A stretch of DNA of 64,000 bases from Pseudonocardia asaccharolytica DSM 44247 = NBRC 16224 (GCF_000423625.1 NZ_AUII01000011.1:1-64000), one strand, 5' to 3'. Shown: positions 1-8,278, numbered from the stretch's first letter. Numbers and translations are program-made. Notes: generated by a model not told the origin, from the letters alone.

Positions 1-1
1 C

Positions 2-2698
2 CGGTGCTGGTTGTACGACTTCGGGTTGCGGTTGGACGAGGCGACCCGCCGCGGGCTGGCCGGGCGGGAGGCGGCCGGGGTGGCGGCCGGGTTCTGCGCG
101 GCGTTTCGGGCGGCCTGGGCGGGGGCGGCGGAGTCGGATCGGTTCAGCGCGCTGGTGCTGCGGGCCGGGCTGGACTGGCGGGAGGCGGCGCTGCTGCGCG
201 CCTACGGGCGCTACGCCCGCCAGCTGGGGAGCCGGTTCGGGCTGGGGTATGTGGCCGAGGTGCTGGCCGCGCACCCGGGGATCGCCCGCGGGCTGGTCGG
301 GTTGTTCCGGGCCCGGTGCGACCCCGCGGTCGCGGACCGTGCCGCGGTCGTGGACGCCGCGCTCGCCGAGGTCGGGGCGCTGATCGACGCCGTCGTCGGG
401 CTCGACGCCGACCGCATCCTGCGGGGGTACCTCGCCCTGATCACCGCGACACTACGCACCAATTGGTTCCGCGGGCGCGAGTTCTTCTCGTTCAAGATCA
501 ACCCGGCTGCGGTGCCGGACATGCCCGCGCCCCGGCCGCGGTTCGAGATCTTCGTCTACGCGCCGCGGGTGGAGGGGGTGCACCTGCGGTTCGGGCCGAT
601 CGCGCGGGGCGGGCTGCGCTGGTCGGACCGGCCGGCCGACTACCGCACCGAGATCCTGGGGCTGGTCAAGGCGCAGGCGGTGAAGAACGCGGTGATCGTG
701 CCGGTGGGCGCCAAGGGCGGGTTCGTGGTGCGCGCGCCCGCGCCGGGGCCCGAGGAGGTCAAGGCCGGCTACCGCAGCTTCATCGCGGGCCTGCTGGAGG
801 TCACCGACAACCTGGTGGACGGCACGACCGTGCCGCCGCCGGACGTGGTGCGCCACGACGGCGACGACCCCTACCTGGTCGTCGCGGCCGACAAGGGCAC
901 CGCCCGGTTCTCCGATCTGGCCAACGCGGTGGCCGCGTCCTACCGGTTCTGGCTGGGCGACGCGTTCGCCTCCGGCGGCTCGGTCGGCTACGACCACAAG
1001 GCCATGGGGATCACCGCCCGCGGCGCCTGGGAGAGCGTGCGGCGGCACTTCGCCGAGCTCGGCGTCGACACCCAGAGCCAGGAGTTCACCGTCGTCGGCA
1101 TCGGGGACATGTCCGGTGACGTGTTCGGCAACGGCATGCTGCGCTCGCGGCACATCCGGCTGCTCGCCGCGTTCGACCACCGCCACGTGTTCCTCGACCC
1201 GGACCCGGACCCGGCGACGAGCTACGCCGAGCGGGCCCGGCTGTTCGGGCTGCCGGGCTCGTCGTGGGACGACTACGACCGGGCGCTGATCAGTGCCGGC
1301 GGTGGGGTGTGGCCGCGCACGGTCAAAACGGTGCCGCTGGCCCCGGCGGCGCGGGCGGTGTTGGGGCTGGACCCGGACGTGGAGGCGCTCAGCCCGCCGG
1401 AGCTGATCGCCGCGATCCTGGCCGCCCCGGTGGATCTGCTGTGGAACGGGGGGATCGGCACCTACGTCAAGGCCGGTACCGAGACCCACGCCGCGGTCGG
1501 GGACAAGGCCAACGACGCCGTCCGCGCCGACGCCCGCGACCTGCGGGTCAAGGTCGTCGCCGAGGGCGGCAACCTCGGTTTCACCCCGCGCGGGCGGATC
1601 GAGTTCGCCCGCCGCGGCGGGAAGATCAACACCGATGCGATCGACAACTCCGCCGGGGTGGACTGCTCCGACCACGAGGTCAACCTCAAGGTCCTGCTCG
1701 ACCGCCTCGTCGCGACCGGCCAGCTCGACCGCGCGGCCCGGGACCGGCTGCTGGCCGCGATGACCGAGGAGGTGGCCGGGCTGGTGCTGGCGCACAACCG
1801 GGCCCAGAACGCGGTGTTGGGGGTGGCCCGGGCGCACACGCCGGCGATGGTGGGGGTGCACGCCCGGCTGGTCGGCGAGCTCGTCGCCCGGCGCGGGCTC
1901 GACCGCGAGCTGGAGGCGCTGCCCGACCCGGCCGGGTTCGCCGCGCTGGCAGCCGCCGGCCACGGCCTGACCGGCCCGGAGCTGGCCACCCTGCTCGCGC
2001 ATGTCAAGCTCGACCTCACCGCCCGGATCCTCGAGACCGAGCTGCCCGACGCGGCGGCGTTCGCCCCCCGGCTGGCCGAGTACTTCCCGCGCCCGGTGCG
2101 CGACCGGTTCGGTGCCGCGCTGGCCGGCCATCCGTTGCGCCGCGAGATCCTGACCACCCTGCTGGTCAACGAGATGGTCGACGGCGGCGGGCTCAGCTAC
2201 GCGTTCCGGCTGGGCGAGGAGCTGGCCACCGACGCCGCCGACGCGGCGCGCGCCTACGCCGTGACCACCGCGGTGTTCGAGCTACCCGGGCTGTGGGCGA
2301 CGGCCCGGTCCGCCGACATCCCCACCGCGCTGGCGGACCGGATCGTGCTGGAGTCGCGCCGGCTGCTCGACCGGGCCTCCCGCTGGTTTCTCACCAACCG
2401 CCCCCAACCACTCGCCGTCAACGCCGAGATCACGCGCTTCGCGACGGCCGTCGCCGAGTTGCGCAAACAGCTGCCCGAACTGCTCCGAGGCCGGGAGCGC
2501 GATGCCGTTGAGGCGCATGCCGAGGAGCTCGCCGCCGACGGCGCTCCTCCGGAGCTGGCCCGGCAGGCGGCGCAGCTGGTGTACAGCTACGGGCTGCTCG
2601 ACGTCATCGACGTGGCCGAGGTGGCAGCCCGCAAGGGCACCCGGCTGCCCGTCGAGGACGTCGCCGCGCTGTACTACGCACTCTCCGAACGGCGCTGA
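2..2698 (+). CDS. gdh: NAD-specific glutamate dehydrogenase, C-terminal part (5' end outside window)
   Basis: This is the catalytic and C-terminal part of the large (about 1,600 aa) NAD-dependent glutamate dehydrogenase, which deaminates glutamate to 2-oxoglutarate and ammonia in the cytoplasm. About 898 residues are visible and the frame is open to the window edge, so the true start lies upstream. The catalytic core shows GGLRWSDR, then EILGLVKAQAVKN and VPVGAKGGF with the conserved lysines, later GNGMLRS, LWNGGIGTYVK and KVVAEGGNLG, as expected for the family. The C-terminal third is the helical domain typical of these large enzymes. The stop codon is only 3 bp from an insertion sequence. 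The family assignment is secure; only the missing N-terminus is unknown. Confidence 0.94.
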   Translation, partial: RCWLYDFGLRLDEATRRGLAGREAAGVAAGFCAAFRAAWAGAAESDRFSALVLRAGLDWREAALLRAYGRYARQLGSRFGLGYVAEVLAAHPGIARGLVGLFRARCDPAVADRAAVVDAALAEVGALIDAVVGLDADRILRGYLALITATLRTNWFRGREFFSFKINPAAVPDMPAPRPRFEIFVYAPRVEGVHLRFGPIARGGLRWSDRPADYRTEILGLVKAQAVKNAVIVPVGAKGGFVVRAPAPGPEEVKAGYRSFIAGLLEVTDNLVDGTTVPPPDVVRHDGDDPYLVVAADKGTARFSDLANAVAASYRFWLGDAFASGGSVGYDHKAMGITARGAWESVRRHFAELGVDTQSQEFTVVGIGDMSGDVFGNGMLRSRHIRLLAAFDHRHVFLDPDPDPATSYAERARLFGLPGSSWDDYDRALISAGGGVWPRTVKTVPLAPAARAVLGLDPDVEALSPPELIAAILAAPVDLLWNGGIGTYVKAGTETHAAVGDKANDAVRADARDLRVKVVAEGGNLGFTPRGRIEFARRGGKINTDAIDNSAGVDCSDHEVNLKVLLDRLVATGQLDRAARDRLLAAMTEEVAGLVLAHNRAQNAVLGVARAHTPAMVGVHARLVGELVARRGLDRELEALPDPAGFAALAAAGHGLTGPELATLLAHVKLDLTARILETELPDAAAFAPRLAEYFPRPVRDRFGAALAGHPLRREILTTLLVNEMVDGGGLSYAFRLGEELATDAADAARAYAVTTAVFELPGLWATARSADIPTALADRIVLESRRLLDRASRWFLTNRPQPLAVNAEITRFATAVAELRKQLPELLRGRERDAVEAHAEELAADGAPPELARQAAQLVYSYGLLDVIDVAEVAARKGTRLPVEDVAALYYALSERR

Positions 2699-2701
2699 CC
2701 G

Positions 2702-2720
2702 CAGGGTCCCGGCAAAGTCG
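2702..2720. repeat. Left terminal inverted repeat of the ISAs1 element
   Basis: The sequence is cagggtcccggcaaagtcg. Its reverse complement matches 4069-4087 at 18 of 19 positions. It abuts the transposase stop codon at 2721-2723. Confidence 0.9.
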
Positions 2721-3959
2721 TCACGTGATCTTGTAGGTGATCAGTGGGCGGAGGGGGTTGCGGGCGTGGTGGCGGAGCGCGGCGGCGATGTTGGTGGCGC
2801 CGGATAGCCGCAGCGCGGTGATCGCGAGGTTCCGCAGCGTGGACATGACGTGTGGAGCGTGACCGGTGCGGGCGGTGGCGCGGTCCTCGTCGAAGGACAC
2901 ATCGCGGACCCAGTGCAGGCGGTTCTCGATGGACCAGTGGCCTCGGATCCAGCGCGCGAGCAGGCTCGGGTCGGCATCGGTGCCGGTCAGGCTGGTGATC
3001 GCATAGACCGTCTCGGTCTTCCACGTGGCGCCGGGGTGTAGCGGTCGGCGGCGGCGCACCAGCTTGATCGCCTGGGCGGCGTGCGGGAAGAACTCTGCGC
3101 CCAGATCGGGGCAGGGGTGCAGGCTGACCACGCTGATCGTGCGGGTCTCGACGCGGCCGTGCCCACGGGCGCGTTCGCGGGCGGCAACCCCGATCTGCGC
3201 CCAGGGCAGCGCGCGCAGCCGCGACAGCAGTGTGGGCTGGTTCGCCTTGATCGTCATCAGGTAGTGCCCGCCGCGTTGGTGCAGGTAGTCCGCGTGGCCG
3301 CGCTGAGCGTGCAGAGCGTCCGCGGTGACCAACACGCCGTGCAGGTCAAGCTGGTCGAGCACGGTGGTGAACGCGGTGATCTCGCTGCCGTGGGGCTCGA
3401 CCTGGACCTGGCCGAGCACGACACCGCTGGCCTGGTCGAGCACCGACACCAGATGCGGCAGACAGCCGCCGCCGTCGGCGGCGCGGACGCGGGCGCCGCG
3501 CGGGGTCTTGCCGTCCACGGCCAGCACGCGCCGCTGTGCCCGGCGAGGTGTGCCCGCCGGGACAGACTGGGCCTCGAGCTGGGCCAGCACCCAGGGCTGC
3601 AACGCCGCTTCCAGCGCCGAGGCGTCGACCCGCTGCAGGACGCGGCGGATCGTCGACTCGTGCGGCGCCACCACGCCCACCCCGAGCACCTCCAGTACCG
3701 CGGCGCCGGCGTCGTGGGCGTACTCGGCGATCGCGGCGAACGAGCGGGCCCCGGTCAACACCGCGCACGCCCCCAGCAGCAGCACGGCGAGTACACCGTG
3801 GCGGACCCCGCGCGGCTTCCGCGGGTCCGGCACCTGCGCCAACGCGTCTACCAGCGACAACACCGCCACGTCGGTGACCGGTGCGACGCTCACCGCATCG
3901 TGTTCGACCTCCAGGTGTTCCAGGACAGCAACGATCGGGGACACTGACAGTGCGGGCAC
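2721..3959 (-). CDS. ISAs1-family DDE transposase
   Basis: The protein is a 412-aa transposase that would cut and join the ends of its own element. The N-terminal associated domain (ALAQVPDPRKPRGVRHG, then RSFAAIAEYAHD) precedes a DDE core with LAVDGKTPRGARV (first Asp), LVTADALHAQRGHADY (second Asp) and GHWSIENRLHWVRDVSFDED (Glu). Length is normal for the family and no frameshift or internal stop is seen, so it is probably functional. The start is GTG at 3957-3959, inside a long inverted repeat that could limit translation. The stop sits directly against the left terminal repeat. Confidence 0.93.
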   Translation of the reverse strand: MPALSVSPIVAVLEHLEVEHDAVSVAPVTDVAVLSLVDALAQVPDPRKPRGVRHGVLAVLLLGACAVLTGARSFAAIAEYAHDAGAAVLEVLGVGVVAPHESTIRRVLQRVDASALEAALQPWVLAQLEAQSVPAGTPRRAQRRVLAVDGKTPRGARVRAADGGGCLPHLVSVLDQASGVVLGQVQVEPHGSEITAFTTVLDQLDLHGVLVTADALHAQRGHADYLHQRGGHYLMTIKANQPTLLSRLRALPWAQIGVAARERARGHGRVETRTISVVSLHPCPDLGAEFFPHAAQAIKLVRRRRPLHPGATWKTETVYAITSLTGTDADPSLLARWIRGHWSIENRLHWVRDVSFDEDRATARTGHAPHVMSTLRNLAITALRLSGATNIAAALRHHARNPLRPLITYKIT

Positions 3960-4019
3960 GGGCTTCCTGACGTGATCAAGGACTTAGACACCCTCATGAT
4001 CACGTCAGAACCGTGCCCG
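3953..4019 (-). promoter_or_regulatory. Long inverted repeat covering the transposase start codon
   Basis: The perfect 12-bp arms ctgacgtgatca (3967-3978) and tgatcacgtcag (3997-4008) are extended outward, past a small asymmetric bulge, by cgggcacgg (3953-3961) and ccgtgcccg (4011-4019). In the mRNA this would place the GTG start at 3957-3959 in a stem, a layout used by insertion sequences to limit transposase synthesis. The role is inferred; the pairing is visible directly. Confidence 0.6.
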
Positions 4020-4068
4020 TCTTCGTCCCTACATCCGCGTGTCGCCGCAGCTCAGCGCCCGATCACCG

Positions 4069-4087
4069 CGACTTTGCCGGGGCCCTG
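4069..4087. repeat. Right terminal inverted repeat of the ISAs1 element
   Basis: The sequence is cgactttgccggggccctg, pairing with 2702-2720 with one mismatch. It marks the promoter-side end of the element. Confidence 0.9.
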
Positions 4088-4154
4088 GCCCCTCCCGCGA
4101 AAGCATGTGCCCGGCTCGTACGAGCTCACCGGCCACCATGAGTAGCCCATTTCC

Positions 4155-4880
4155 TCATGTCGGTCCCAGCGCTCCCGTCTCCTTGAGTCGGAAGGCGTAG
4201 TCGGCGAGCGCGTCGAGCGTCACCATGACGTAGTCAGGACCGAACTCGTCATTCATCAAGACGACCGCGGTCGTTGGCCGCGTGAAGGGGCTTCGGGTGA
4301 ACGGATCCGTTCCGGTGCTGGGGCTGGTACTCGTCCCCGTGCCGACGAATGTCGACCACGTCACGGCGGTCAGAGTTCCTGCTGCGACGGCATCGTCTGC
4401 TGCGACGGCTTCGGCTGCTGCGACATCCGTGCCGATGTCCCTCGTCAGTCCCGCCCGGATCGCGCCGACATCCATCAGAAAATGCAGCAGATCTTCGTCG
4501 AAGCCGTACAGCTCCTTGTCCTGGCCAGCGCATTTCAGCAACGCTTGGACGACGTTCTTCGAGCTCCGGTCGACAACCGCCTGTGAAAAGGCTTGCACAA
4601 ACTCTTCGCCGGTCGGTACTTTGCCGCGGCGCTCGTACGCGTATTCGTGAAACCAGACAAGTAGCTTACGGTCCGATACGATGGCGTACAGCAGTTGATT
4701 ACAGATCTCGGCCCGGTCGGGTGGCAGCCGCTCTCCATGAACATATTCGCAGAGCACCTGTGTCGGATTGGTGATGAACTGCTCGCGCAGCAGGAAATCG
4801 GTCGACATCGCCCGAAAAAGCGCGTCAACTCGTCGCACGGTCGTCGCCCGCCGTAAGAGTGTCTCTTGTTGTGTCGCCAC
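4155..4880 (-). CDS. Unknown 241-aa protein of the cupin-oxygenase island
   Basis: I do not recognise this family. The GTG start at 4878-4880 is supported by the upstream site GGGGGAGGG. Residues 1-130 look helical and include LFRAMSTDFLLREQFITNP, which loosely resembles leader-type sequences of the pattern L..+..D..F+..F..dP seen in Nif11/LigA-like proteins; that likeness is weak. The middle (about 145-195) is low-complexity, rich in Ala, Thr, Ser and Pro. The last 40 residues (MNDEFGPDYVMVTLDALADY onward) look folded again. It is third in a same-strand run after the 99-aa protein and the JmjC/cupin oxygenase, 70 bp behind the oxygenase, so a shared role is likely. Base composition is clearly less GC-rich than the flanks. 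Confidence 0.7.
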   Translation of the reverse strand: MATQQETLLRRATTVRRVDALFRAMSTDFLLREQFITNPTQVLCEYVHGERLPPDRAEICNQLLYAIVSDRKLLVWFHEYAYERRGKVPTGEEFVQAFSQAVVDRSSKNVVQALLKCAGQDKELYGFDEDLLHFLMDVGAIRAGLTRDIGTDVAAAEAVAADDAVAAGTLTAVTWSTFVGTGTSTSPSTGTDPFTRSPFTRPTTAVVLMNDEFGPDYVMVTLDALADYAFRLKETGALGPT

Positions 4881-4950
4881 GTCAGCCCTCCCCCAAGTAC
4901 GACTCGTTCATCCCGTACCGCCGTCAACCGGGCGGATTCAGTTAGAATGC

Positions 4951-6186
4951 CTATTCTGTCGGCCGGAGCACCTCCAACAGCCCTTCGTGAACCAGCCGCT
5001 GTACGAGAACCAACCTCCCGTCCTCGTCGAGCGTCGGTGGCAGTTGGGCAGCGCAGGAGGGAGCACCGCTGCAGAGCGCCGCGACCTGCGCACCGACGAC
5101 GCGGGGCAGGACCAACGTCTTGGACGCGAAGCTCACGGTCATCCGCTCTCCCATCTCTTGGATCACGGGGTCGAGTCCCCGGACGAGCTGGACGACCGTC
5201 TCCGCCGCGACCGGACGTGACCGAACAGCCTGGGAAAGCGCGCCATGATGGTCACCCCGCCGGAGCGCTCGCACCTCCTGGAGCCTGCGATCTGCCACCC
5301 GCCGAGCATGGCTCGTGTCGGCGAGCCGAGCTGAGAGAGCGAGCAATGATCTCTCGAGTCGGTCGTGGAACTCATCCACGAAGACGAGGCTCGGCGCGAC
5401 CGAACGCCTGAAGTCAACGTCCTTCTGGGCGAGGGCCGAGACGATGTCGTGTAACAGATCCGACCACGTGTAGGGATGTACTCCGATCGTCAGATGCAAC
5501 GACATCTCACTTGTCGTCAATCCTTCGTGCAACAGACCACGCGGCAGGTACAGAACGTCGCCGCGTTTGAGGTGTAGCCGGGTCGGCGGGGCGGCGGGCG
5601 CGTCGTATGTATCCCGCTGATGGGTCGCGTTGGCAAGCAGAATGATGGCGTCGTAGATGTTCCAGTGCTTCTCGCCCGCGACCTGGAGCAGAAACACATC
5701 GTGGGAATCGAAATGGAGAGGGAACCCTTGGGCATGTGGTGGAGTGAGATAGGCGTTGGCGTGTACCGGGACGCCGAAGAACCGCGACACGTCGTTGCAT
5801 AGTCGCGCGACGGAGGCATGTGCTTCCTGGATGTTGTTGAGGATGATCGATGCGCCATGGCGATAGTGGGCGAGTACCCGTTCGACGTCGACCTGAGCGA
5901 ATGATGAGTTGCGATTGCTCAAAAACTGGTCAGGCGGAAGCAGCTCGCCGTCCTTACCCAACCGGACCGAGTCCCACCGGCGCTGCCCCGCTGCGTAGGT
6001 TCCCGTGAGAAGCTCGTCGATATCATCGATGGAGATCAAGTCGTCGAGGTTTCTGTGGCGCTCGCCCTTCTGCTCGCGGACCACGTGGAGGTGCCGGCTC
6101 TCCCATATCGAATCGATGAAGTCCTCGATGGCGCAAGGAGCTATCAAGCGATCAAGCGCCTCCGTGTACTCACGATTGAACGACAT
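4951..6186 (-). CDS. JmjC/cupin_4-type 2-oxoglutarate and Fe(II) oxygenase
   Basis: The 411-aa protein belongs to the cupin_4 (ROX/YcfD-like) group, whose known members hydroxylate side chains of proteins or peptides using 2-oxoglutarate and Fe(II). The jelly-roll core shows FPLHFDSHDVFLLQVAGEKHW, with the HxD iron ligands at His158 and Asp160, and LYLPRGLLHEG with a probable distal His at 220, followed by SLHLTIGVHPYTW. The C-terminal ~150 residues are a helical/winged region usual for dimerising ribosomal oxygenases. RBS GAGAGAG precedes ATG 6186. It sits 54 bp after the 99-aa gene and before the 241-aa unknown. Known relatives act on ribosomal proteins, but this operon suggests a peptide substrate; that is inference. 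Confidence 0.82.
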   Translation of the reverse strand: MSFNREYTEALDRLIAPCAIEDFIDSIWESRHLHVVREQKGERHRNLDDLISIDDIDELLTGTYAAGQRRWDSVRLGKDGELLPPDQFLSNRNSSFAQVDVERVLAHYRHGASIILNNIQEAHASVARLCNDVSRFFGVPVHANAYLTPPHAQGFPLHFDSHDVFLLQVAGEKHWNIYDAIILLANATHQRDTYDAPAAPPTRLHLKRGDVLYLPRGLLHEGLTTSEMSLHLTIGVHPYTWSDLLHDIVSALAQKDVDFRRSVAPSLVFVDEFHDRLERSLLALSARLADTSHARRVADRRLQEVRALRRGDHHGALSQAVRSRPVAAETVVQLVRGLDPVIQEMGERMTVSFASKTLVLPRVVGAQVAALCSGAPSCAAQLPPTLDEDGRLVLVQRLVHEGLLEVLRPTE

Positions 6187-6240
6187 GTCGCTCTCTCGCG
6201 AATCAGTGCGGAAGCTTCTTCTTCAATTCGTGCTCAGCTC

Positions 6241-6540
6241 CTATATGTTGATCTTTCGGAACGGGTTGTAGTCGCAGTTTGCACCCTTGTCACCATTGAA
6301 CAGGGATTCTTCGACGGGCAACGTGGTGTCGTTGATCGTCTTGCTCATCGCGACCATCGCCTGTCGCATCATCCTGAGCGACTCGACGGGGACGGCGACC
6401 TCGTCCGAGTCTGCCGCGTCCTTGGTCCGTTCCATGAGCGAGTCGGCGTGACTCATGGCGTCTCGGAAGAAATTGCTATTCGTCCTCAGGTAGTCGCCGA
6501 TGTCAGCGTCCCTGAGTGAGTACCTCTCGCCCTCGGACAT
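6241..6540 (-). CDS. Small 99-aa protein, candidate peptide substrate or RiPP-like precursor
   Basis: I do not recognise a family. It is first in the operon, directly behind a good promoter. The sequence is acidic and helical through residue ~75 (DADIGDYLRTNSNFFRDAMS, ESLRMMRQAMVAMSKTIND), then changes to a polar tail ending FNGDKGANCDYNPFRKINI, with one Cys and several Asn/Asp residues that a JmjC-type hydroxylase could modify. This leader-plus-short-tail layout, followed by an oxygenase gene, resembles a precursor peptide locus. No double-Gly cleavage motif is evident, so a structural or helper protein is an alternative. ATG 6540 has only a G-rich upstream site (GCGGGGGTCC). The DNA is markedly AT-richer than the flanks. 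Confidence 0.65.
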   Translation of the reverse strand: MSEGERYSLRDADIGDYLRTNSNFFRDAMSHADSLMERTKDAADSDEVAVPVESLRMMRQAMVAMSKTINDTTLPVEESLFNGDKGANCDYNPFRKINI

Positions 6541-6577
6541 CTGGACCCCCGCAGCCGAAGGGAAACGACGGGGGAGA

Positions 6578-6607
6578 AATATAGCTGACGGCCGGACAGT
6601 CTGACAA
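6578..6607 (-). promoter_or_regulatory. Sigma-70-like promoter of the island operon
   Basis: On the minus strand a TTGTCA -35 (6602-6607) and a TATATT -10 (6578-6583) are separated by 18 bp. The predicted start would be near 6571, giving a leader of about 30 nt before ATG 6540. It is the clearest consensus-like promoter I see in the window, in locally AT-rich DNA. Confidence 0.5.
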
Positions 6608-6850
6608 GGAACGAACGTTTCCGGGTACGCCTCCGACTTCGGGATCTTCGATCTCTCCGTGAGGGACGGCGAATCTCTTGATCACAACCGTTCGCCGGGT
6701 CGAGCCGTGGGCATGCGCCCCAGGGGTCGCCGAAACAGATGAACTGCGCGGAACGGACCCGGCTCCGCCGGCGGCCGCTGGTCGTTCCCTGGTTCGCCCG
6801 TGAGCAGCAGTATCAGTCCACGAGTACGACGGGCTGACGGGGAGGTAGGG

Positions 6851-7639
6851 ATGCCAACGGGAGAGCAGGGCATGGCGAGCGGACGGCTGAGTCGCGAGCA
6901 GGTCCTCGACGAGCTGGGGTTCCTCGCCACCGTAGAGCACGCGCTCGTCGTCGAGTACCTGTCGGTGTGCTGTGCGCTCGGTCACGACCTGGAGGCCGAG
7001 GAAGGGGGAGCAACGACCAGGCAGGGGCGCGCTGCGGCCGCCGCGGCCTCCGTGCTCGCCCAGGGCGAGATGTTCCACCTGAAAGGAGTCAACCGTGGAC
7101 TCGTCGACGCCGGACGGTCCGCGCAGCCGGGGCGGGCTGGGAGTATCGCCAGCAACTCGGTCGCCGAGATCACCCTCGGCCCGCCCGGTCCGGCGCAGCT
7201 CGAACGAATCATCGAATGTGGTGAAGGGATCGCCTCGGCCGCCGACGAGCGGTACGCGCGGTTGCGGACAGCGGTCACGTCCCACCCGGTGTTCGAGGGG
7301 GAACTCCTCGACGAGCTGCGGGCCGTCATCGTCGATGACGGCCCCACGCACGCTGCGGCGTTCGCGGCCCTGCGGGATTCCCTGCGCGATCTCGCGCCGG
7401 CCGATTTCCTGCGCGCGACCCGCCGCGAAGCGTCCGACGCGTTCGAGCGGCGCCTCCTGCACGTCAGTGATCGTTACTACGGCTTGGTCCTGGCCGCCCT
7501 GCAGGAGCGCTTCGGGCAGCAGGACTTCGTCACCGCAGGGAGTTTTCGGAGCTTCGCCGTCTCCGCCATGGAGGGCCTGGACGAGATCAACCGAGCCCTG
7601 GTGCAGCGGGGCCTGCTGCCCCCGTTCACGATCGCCTGA
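6851..7639 (+). CDS. Ferritin-like diiron-fold protein
   Basis: The 262-aa protein has the helical pattern of the ferritin-like superfamily, close in style to the ferritin-like domain found in VioB-type proteins. Candidate metal ligands are in TVEHALVVEYLSVCCALG, AQGEMFHLKGVNRGL (ExxH) and DDGPTHAAAF. Function and substrate are unknown; an oxygen-activating diiron role is possible. I chose ATG 6851 because ggaggtaggg lies immediately before it; the frame is open further upstream to a GTG at 6800 without a comparable site. It diverges from the 99-aa/oxygenase operon across a 310-bp spacer holding the minus-strand promoter at 6578-6607 and nothing else I can name. It may belong to the same island, although its GC content is nearer to the genome norm. 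Confidence 0.75.
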   Translation: MPTGEQGMASGRLSREQVLDELGFLATVEHALVVEYLSVCCALGHDLEAEEGGATTRQGRAAAAAASVLAQGEMFHLKGVNRGLVDAGRSAQPGRAGSIASNSVAEITLGPPGPAQLERIIECGEGIASAADERYARLRTAVTSHPVFEGELLDELRAVIVDDGPTHAAAFAALRDSLRDLAPADFLRATRREASDAFERRLLHVSDRYYGLVLAALQERFGQQDFVTAGSFRSFAVSAMEGLDEINRALVQRGLLPPFTIA

Positions 7640-7717
7640 ACGCCTCGGCGGAGCCCACGCCGTGAACGGGGACCGGAGCGGGCCGAGGAGCTGTCCCGAG
7701 GCTGGGTCCCGCGCGCG

Positions 7718-8269
7718 TCAGCGCCACTTGATGCCGCAGCCGATCGACGGCTTCTGGTCGGGGTCGACCGGGCGGCCGGCGAGCACGGCGTCGACCGCGG
7801 CGCGGACATCCGCGGCGGTGACCGGAAGGTCGTTGCCGCGTCGCGCGTCGTCGAGCTGACCGCGGTAGACGAGCCGGCGCTCGCCGTCGAACACGAACGT
7901 GTCGGGGGTGCACGCCGCCGAGTAGGCCCGGGCGACGTCCTGGGTCTCGTCGTAGAGGTAGGGGAACGTCCAGCCGTGCCGGGCCGCCTCGGCGACCATC
8001 TGCTCCGGGCCGTCCTGCGGATAGGTCGCGACGTCGTTGCTGGAGATCGCGACCATCCCGACACCCTGGGCGGCGAGGTCGCGCCCGAGCGCGGCGAGCC
8101 CGGCCGCGACGTGCTGCACGTACGGGCAGTGGTTGCACAGGAAGGTCACCACCAGCGCAGGCGCATCCCGGACGTCGTCGAGAGACACGGTTGCGCCGCT
8201 GGCGGGGTCGGGCAGGGCGAACGGCGGGGCGGGCGTGCCCAGCGCGAGCATGGTCGACTCGATGGCCAT
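7718..8269 (-). CDS. Thioredoxin-fold (AhpC/TSA-like) protein with CNHC motif
   Basis: The 183-aa protein begins with the peroxiredoxin-like GTPAPPFALPDPASG and carries a redox motif CNHC in TFLCNHCPYVQ, then VAISSNDVATYPQDGP and a C-terminal CGIKW. Members of this family are thiol oxidoreductases of unclear partner. It lies 9 bp after the NrfD-type subunit on the same strand, so it is probably the last gene of the formate dehydrogenase operon. No signal peptide is seen, suggesting a cytoplasmic protein. A role in redox maintenance of the dehydrogenase is inference from position only. Confidence 0.85.
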   Translation of the reverse strand: MAIESTMLALGTPAPPFALPDPASGATVSLDDVRDAPALVVTFLCNHCPYVQHVAAGLAALGRDLAAQGVGMVAISSNDVATYPQDGPEQMVAEAARHGWTFPYLYDETQDVARAYSAACTPDTFVFDGERRLVYRGQLDDARRGNDLPVTAADVRAAVDAVLAGRPVDPDQKPSIGCGIKWR

Positions 8270-8278
8270 GCGCGAAGC

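Larger units (their letters stand above)
2702..4087 (-). mobile_element. ISAs1-family insertion sequence, apparently complete (1,386 bp)
   Basis: A single full-length transposase gene is enclosed by 19-bp terminal inverted repeats with one mismatch, located at 2702-2720 (cagggtcccggcaaagtcg) and 4069-4087 (cgactttgccggggccctg). Length, single ORF and repeat size fit the ISAs1 family. I see no matching direct repeat in the 10 bp on either side, so either the target duplication has decayed or a rearrangement followed insertion. The element starts 3 bp after the glutamate dehydrogenase stop and separates that gene from a lower-GC island. Confidence 0.9.

Noticed and set aside
452..2131. Minus-strand 559-codon frame opposite glutamate dehydrogenase
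   Set aside because: Arg/Gly/Val-rich shadow of a conserved coding sequence.
6800..6850. Earlier GTG start for the ferritin-like protein
   Set aside because: No ribosome site there, whereas ggaggtaggg precedes ATG 6851; the extra residues are not domain-like.
7644..7687. CCTCGGC/GCCGAGG stem between convergent genes as terminator
   Set aside because: The loop is about 30 nt and the stem 7 bp; too weak in this GC-rich background.
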